Assembly (NCBI GenBank): GCA_037951165.1
Contig: JBBDHG010000151.1
Coordinates: 992,001-1,056,000, forward strand
DNA length: 64,000 nt
Reading direction: 5' to 3'
DNA from: Lophius americanus
Taxonomy: Eukaryota; Chordata; Actinopteri; Lophiiformes; Lophiidae
The stretch's first letter is position 1. Each line of letters starts with the position of its first letter. Below are positions 58,920 through 64,000 of the stretch, piece after piece. The notes under the pieces were generated by a model that ran no database searches, was not told where the DNA came from, and saw only the letters and a list, made by a program, of their open reading frames with translations. Both the position numbers and the translations under genes were made by a program.

Positions 58920-59015
58920 AGATAATCAATAAGTTTCAGCAGAGTCATCAGCCGCCTGGATTCCATGAGGGGGCTTTAAATTGTAGCGTCTCAAGGCAGA
59001 TTATCTTTGTTCCTT
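58920..59015 (+). repeat. Family B dispersed repeat, short copy
   Basis: GTTTCAGCAGAGTCATCAGC followed by CGCCTGGATTCCATGAGGGG and GCTTT parallels copies 1 and 2. It is truncated on the right. Confidence 0.4.
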
Positions 59016-59089
59016 AACCCTCTTTGATGCCCCGCTCAACAACAGTTTGGTTGTACATTTTTTAGTCTCTATTTCTCAATGCAATGTGA

Positions 59090-59600
59090 CTGAACCTGTT
59101 TATATTATGACCCAGTAAGGGATCAAATATAGAGCCCTGGGGGACACCACTGGTATTAGGGGCCGCTGAGGAGGAGGCATTAACCCGGCGCTGAGATCCA
59201 TGACCAAAGAAAAAGTCCTATTCAATATGTTGGTTATTATTGTGGTTACATTAAATCATGTGAGGATTTACTAAAGAGAATTACTGAACTTGATACAGTC
59301 AGAAAAAGAGTTTTCTAAAAACATACTTTAACAAAAGGTTAAGATAATCTACATTAGTGAAATTGATTTTTATCCATGAAATACAACATTTCATCACGAA
59401 ATACTTTGATAAGTTTGATTTTTTTTTTTTGGTAGTGTTTAAAGCTTGCTCGACCAAAAATATTTTGTATTTTCTGGGGAATCAAGAATATCAAAGATAT
59501 GAAATTAATAAATGCAAGAAAAAGAAATATGCAAAGAAAGAATTTCTCCATATTTTTTTCCTTCTTGATGAGGACATTAAAGAATGAATTATCACATATC
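59090..59600 (-). mobile_element. L2/Rex-like LINE fragment, sister copy of 6850-7340
   Basis: The minus strand around 59155-59090 reads TSGVPQGSIFDPLLG, a decayed RT core. The adjoining 59280-59600 shares word-level similarity with 7140-7340 (for example GCTCGACCA and AAATTAATAAATGC). It has no open frame of useful length. Confidence 0.65.
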
Positions 59601-60867
59601 ATGTGCTGCAGAAAACAATTATTTAACTTACTTGTGTCTCTCCTGATTGACATTCAACAGTCAGCCAGCACAGATGTCATAAAATCATCAAAGATTACAC
59701 ACAGAGGTGCGGTCGAGTCATCGTGTCGGGCTTTTTACGACTGTTTCACACGTCCACAGCGTGCCACTTTGTAAAAATCCCAAAATTGTTCCGAAAAAGT
59801 TTTGAGATTTCGGATTCCTCCGAGGCCCCCGCAAACTCTCCTTCCTCCTATCCACCTCTGTGCCGGCTAAGCCACTGATGCAACAAATAGGCAATCCGCT
59901 CCCTGTGGCCCAGGAAAGGTCTAATAGTGTTGCATCTGCAGTGAAGTCATTTTTCACTCTGCGCAGAAGATTCCTCCGTCATAAAGAAATGAAAAGCCAG
60001 AACTCCCAACATTCAACAGGATGTGGGTATCATGATAGATTAGCAATAAAAATAGCAGAAAAACACTCTTGGTTTTTTTCTGAGGACGCAAGCAGAAGCA
60101 TCCAAATTCAGTCCCAGAAGAGAAAACTGTTGTTTTCAGTGGAAAGTCGGGCAATTCAGCTGTTTGCCGTTTGTGTTCTTCACGGGAACCAAATACGCCC
60201 TAAAGCTTCCGAACACTGGTGAGAAAACATCTACTTGTTGGTGGGCTGTAATTAATTCATGAGCCCAGTTTGTTTGCTGGAGTACTTTTCTTATTGACTG
60301 GCCAAACGCAGACAACATGACCTGTAGTCTCTCTAGTAATTACAGTGCAGCCGCCAAAAAAATAGTTGAAATTTGCTCAGACACGGTTAAAGGCGCGACC
60401 TCGAGTTTAGCCTCAGGGCCAAATAACTGAATTGCAGTTTTTGCAGACAAACAATTTTGCTCTCAAGAGAGTCGAGCAATTCCAATTTAATATCTGATAG
60501 GAACCTTAGTGGACCTTAACATGAAACAGAGAGAAGACGTTTGTCCCGATCTACTGCTTCAATGGGGGAGTCTTTGCACCGGGGCTGATGGGTAACGGGG
60601 AGCAGGTGTGCAGACAGGTGACGGGTCAGGAGATGAGTTGAAGGTGGAGCACCGAAGAGCAGGTGAGGAATAACTAAGTCTGCAGCCACCACAAATGTCA
60701 GTAATGTGAGATGATGTAATGTTAGAGGAGGATAAATCATGAAACTAGACCTAAACATTAAAGCCACCTGAAGGTACCGTGGAAACTACTGATTGTTGCA
60801 CCAACATCTCCTTATGAAAAGGCCGTAACATTTACTACATTGCATATTTTGTCTTTGTATAATTTGT
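59601..60867. other. Noncoding, nothing recognised
   Basis: A 120-codon + frame (59860-60222) has no domain or codon bias that would mark it as real. Confidence 0.5.
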
Positions 60868-61149
60868 AAAACTAGGCTTACAGTGTCATCCCTGACAGCA
60901 TGTGCATAACCCAAAAAGACCCACAATCCCCTGCATTGTAAAAGCAATCATCCTGACTTAAAAACAGCTTTTGTCATTTAAAAAAAAGAAGAAGCTTCAG
61001 TCAATATAGACTGTTTGAAATTAATAATGTCTTACTTGCAATTTGATTTGAGTTCAATAAGGGGGATTGCTCGTACATCACCGAGGATCGGGTCGTTTTT
61101 TGGGGGATATACCTTTACTGTCGGGGACAACAGCTTACGCCTAGTTTTC
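60868..61149. repeat. Short inverted-repeat element with family A ends
   Basis: The left end AAAACTAGGCTTACAGTGTC and ATCCCTGACAG, and the right end CTGTCGGGGACAACAGCTTA and CGCCTAGTTTT, are imperfect inverted copies of each other over about 30-40 bp. They enclose roughly 280 bp. The right end matches the 3' end of the family A copy at 45883-45912. This is MITE-like in shape. A target-site duplication is not obvious. Confidence 0.6.
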
Positions 61150-61499
61150 CTTTATTTTCCGAGGGAATTCCACAACAAAAGTTTTTTTCTGTTGGCACAG
61201 CTGGACGCTGCACGGCTCCAGACAGTGGAGGTAGTAGTTTTGCGTTCTATTGTTAATTGTGGTTGCAAAGAACCTTATTGGGTCATACTGCCACTAACTG
61301 GTAAAAGTACTGCATTACTACCAGATGCGGGTAAAAATAAAGGATAACATTTTATCACATAATGATAGTCACGTCAGACTGAGTGATATTTTTAAAAAAA
61401 TGTTTAATTGAAATCTTAATATATGAAAATCTTGGCCCATACCAACACCCAAACATTCCTGCAGTACAAGTTCCACCGTATTGCTCTTAGAACCATTTA

Positions 61500-61740
61500 C
61501 TAATGGCTCAAAGTCATTAAGGGCCCCAGTTGTTATGCGACCCCCAAACCTGTCCAAATCCCAATTTGATTGCGCGTCTGCAGGATATGCTGGGACAAAT
61601 TCTCTCCATGGATGTCCCGCCTGCGACCACCCAGAACCTGAAGGGTGCCAAAATCTCGGTGGAAACATTCCCGGGACGCCACCTGTCACATCGAAACCAG
61701 AGATGCGTGATTGTGGCTGATTGGTGACCAATTGAGCGTC
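61500..61740 (+). mobile_element. Tc1-like transposase remnant (strongly decayed)
   Basis: From 61530 the frame reads CDPQTCPNPNLIARLQDMLG followed by QILSMDVPPATTQNLKG. This lines up with the SPDLNPIEHLWDVLDKQVRS-MEAPP-NLQDLK block of a common fish Tc1 family. Nucleotide matches such as GATATGCTGGGACAAAT and CCATGGATGTCCC support it. An open minus-strand frame over the same bases is a shadow. Confidence 0.55.
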
Positions 61741-64000
61741 TGTAGAATACGTCACAGATTCACAGTGTGATTGAACTGCTTTGCACAAATGCATGAAGAT
61801 GTCCGGATCAACTTTATCACTCTTTATCTTCTGCTCAAATTCGCCATTCGACATTTAACCAGAACCGACACAGTTTGAAAACCGCACTTTTGACTCAAGG
61901 TGACGTCATCGCACCAGTCGCCTTTATTTAGTTATACCATATTTCGAATGCTGCGACACATGTAACGTCACGCAAAAAGGTTTAATCTCTAGAATATGCC
62001 GAAACTTACATCCAGGTAAAACTTCATGTAAATCCGCCAATTAGTTCGCCCGTAATCTTTCTTGAAAACGTTAATATGAAATCACATTGTGGCGTCATGA
62101 TGTAACATCATCAAAATGTAATGATCTATGGAAAATGCCGGAACACAACTTTCAGCCTTCAGGCAGGTGACTACTGACTACGTAGCAGTGAGGAATTAAA
62201 AGAAAATAGAAGAATCGATGAAATCGGGCTTCAACAAGAACTGGAGTTCTTGAGGTAACTGTTGATCCAACACCTATCAAAAGTACTTTACTGGCTAACA
62301 TTTGCATGAAAGGCTAAAATATTCGGCCCAAGAACAATACTCCGACCCTGGAGACATGGAGGTCCACTTACTCCTGGTCACCTGTTTTATTCTCTGCTAC
62401 TTAATGTTAATGTTCTGGTATTCAGGGACCAAAACATGAATTTTAGAGACTGTGTCTAGAGTAAACGAAACCCAATTAATTTACTTGACAGAGGGCATGT
62501 GATGCGATGGAGATACGAGATTAGGTCACATGCTCTTCTATATATCAAAGAGTGAAAGTATTCCTTTGAAAAAACTTTGTTCCGTATGCGATTCTACCAA
62601 TATGAGGGCAAAGAAGACGAGTGAAGCGCTGCGTAAGGCCAGAGTTGCCCTCCTGCTAATAACGATGTTGATGACGACGCTCTTTGAGGAGCTGATACAG
62701 CATGTAGGCTCTCAATACATATTTCAAGAGGAAGAGAACAATCAGTTCCTGCTTAATCACCCATTTTATAACTCGCCTTCAGCTGCCATCAAAGAGCACT
62801 ACACGGGAACGAAAAGCGTACTTCTCTCGGTGAGCTCTTTTGGAAAAGAATCAGTGCGGTCGTGCCTCGAGTGTGGATTCAGAGGAAACGTTTTTTTTAT
62901 ATTTGGGAATCGACAGATCGAGCCTCTCCTACGTTTTGAGCTCATCACATCTCTAAGAGTTCTCTGCATAATTCGGCGTGATTGGTTGTGATTTCTGAAG
63001 CAGGACCCTGAGCAGACGAGCCCTCGCCGCTTTGTTTATAATGTCAAAGTGGGCCAATCAGCGCACTGCCAAACAGAAGCTACTAAATCTGCATGTTTTG
63101 TCCAGGTTAGCATACATGTTCACCACGACATCATCCCTTTAATGTATTTTTTTTTACGAAAAGAACATCGTTTTTACTTGAGAGTGTGAGAGGTCTGCTG
63201 TTAAATGTCGGAGCCCTGTTACTCCGGAAAATAAAAGCCTTGTAAGATAGAAAAAGAAAAAAACACTGAATACAAGTTTTGGGATTCTAATATTAGCCTA
63301 CAAACTAGACACTTATGTTCCTGAGCTTTTGGAGTGCATGATAGAAGGAGCACAAAGTTCTCTTCCACAACTGTTTGGCTCCTCAGACAGAAGAAATTGA
63401 GATATTAGGATGTGTCATTCTGAGCGAAAAGCACCGCATGAAAGAAACATGACAAATTGCATTATTCATGGAATCGTAGCACTAAACTCAAAGCGTTGTG
63501 TGTGGCAAAAGGTGAGCATGGGGGAAAAAGAGATATGTAGAAATGCATTCCGGCGAGGGGTCCACTCCATCACGCTGTCGTGGACCTCTATTCACGGGCT
63601 GCCTGAGATTTCTGCACATATAAATCACTTCACTGATATGACCGTAGCACGGCGGCTGACCACAGGCGCCGATTGCTAACTACTACAAAAAAACACTTGC
63701 AGAGAAACACCCCTGTTTTACTGACCCGAAAGACAGAAAGCAATTTCAGCGGAGAGTGCAACCATCATTACAGGTCTTGATGGAAATGTATGGTGGGGCA
63801 GGGGAGCTCGACGGGGCAATGCCTCAAGCCTCTACTGCTTTCAGGGTCAGCCGTTTCGTTAAGATTCCCTCTCACACGCGGCGCAGACACACAGAAACAG
63901 TCACAGACACATAAATACGCTTACAAACATGGCAGCCATGGATGAAAGCAGATTTCTGAGCCGGCATTCCGTCAGTGAAGACGTTTTTCGTCAGCAACAT
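61741..64000. other. Noncoding, one unexplained 153-codon frame
   Basis: 62530-62991 (+) is open for 153 codons. It contains a hydrophobic stretch VALLLITMLMTTLF near residue 39 and is followed by AATAAA at 63230. I do not recognise it. Chance or an unknown exon are both possible. Confidence 0.4.

Noticed and set aside
61369..61854. 161-codon minus-strand frame
   Set aside because: It runs antisense over bases that read as decayed Tc1 transposase on the + strand, so it is a shadow.

Overview
The window reads as a gene-poor stretch of a ray-finned fish (teleost) nuclear genome. Three things support this. It contains one split, intron-bearing vertebrate gene. It contains decayed copies of transposon families typical of teleosts: several Tc1-like DNA transposons, L2/Rex-like and RTE-like LINE 3' ends, and a LINE tail ending in a TTATC pentamer. 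It also has many long CA/GT microsatellites and minisatellites. I see no bacterial-style gene organisation, no rRNA, and no CRISPR array.

The one gene I can support with confidence is ifrd1 (interferon-related developmental regulator 1; TIS7/PC4 family), on the + strand. Its promoter lies at about 21465-21580 and has an inverted CCAAT box, an E-box overlapping a CRE-like motif, and a TATA box. Two overlapping upstream ORFs lie in the 5' leader. Twelve coding exons between 21761 and 28065 join through GT-AG introns into a 427-residue protein. A polyadenylation signal sits at 28592. The longer uORF (40 codons, 21604-21726) is probably the most functionally interesting element, because mammalian IFRD1 is known for uORF-dependent, stress-sensitive control.

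Layout: 1-21460 is noncoding. It holds a dispersed repeat of unknown class (copies at 1.2 and 10.2 kb), L2-like LINE debris (6.85-8.2 kb), an RTE-like 3' end (9.85 kb), an internally deleted Tc1 (11.1-12.0 kb), a 17-bp minisatellite (16.1-16.5 kb), a 1.28-kb pentanucleotide satellite with higher-order structure (16.95-18.23 kb), and a 5'-truncated Tc1 (18.65-19.33 kb). 21.46-28.6 kb is ifrd1. 28.6-38 kb is noncoding with a few LINE and Tc1 scraps. 38.2-41.2 kb is a hot spot of tandem repeats: five CA/GT arrays and three unrelated minisatellites. 41-64 kb is noncoding, with repeated copies of the same unclassified family (45.2, 50.3, 51.7, 54.3, 55.9 and 60.9 kb), L2-like tails, a decayed tRNA-Arg-like sequence (49.6 kb) and further CA/GT arrays.

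For discovery, the best candidates are four. First, the ifrd1 uORF. Second, the dispersed family with CCCCGA/TCGGGG hairpins and ACTAGGC-type ends, one copy of which (60868-61149) looks like a short inverted-repeat element. Third, the 60-bp higher-order unit inside the pentamer satellite. Fourth, several near-perfect foldbacks with 15-24-bp stems. Family assignments of transposon debris come from recognising protein and DNA motifs by eye. No database search was run.
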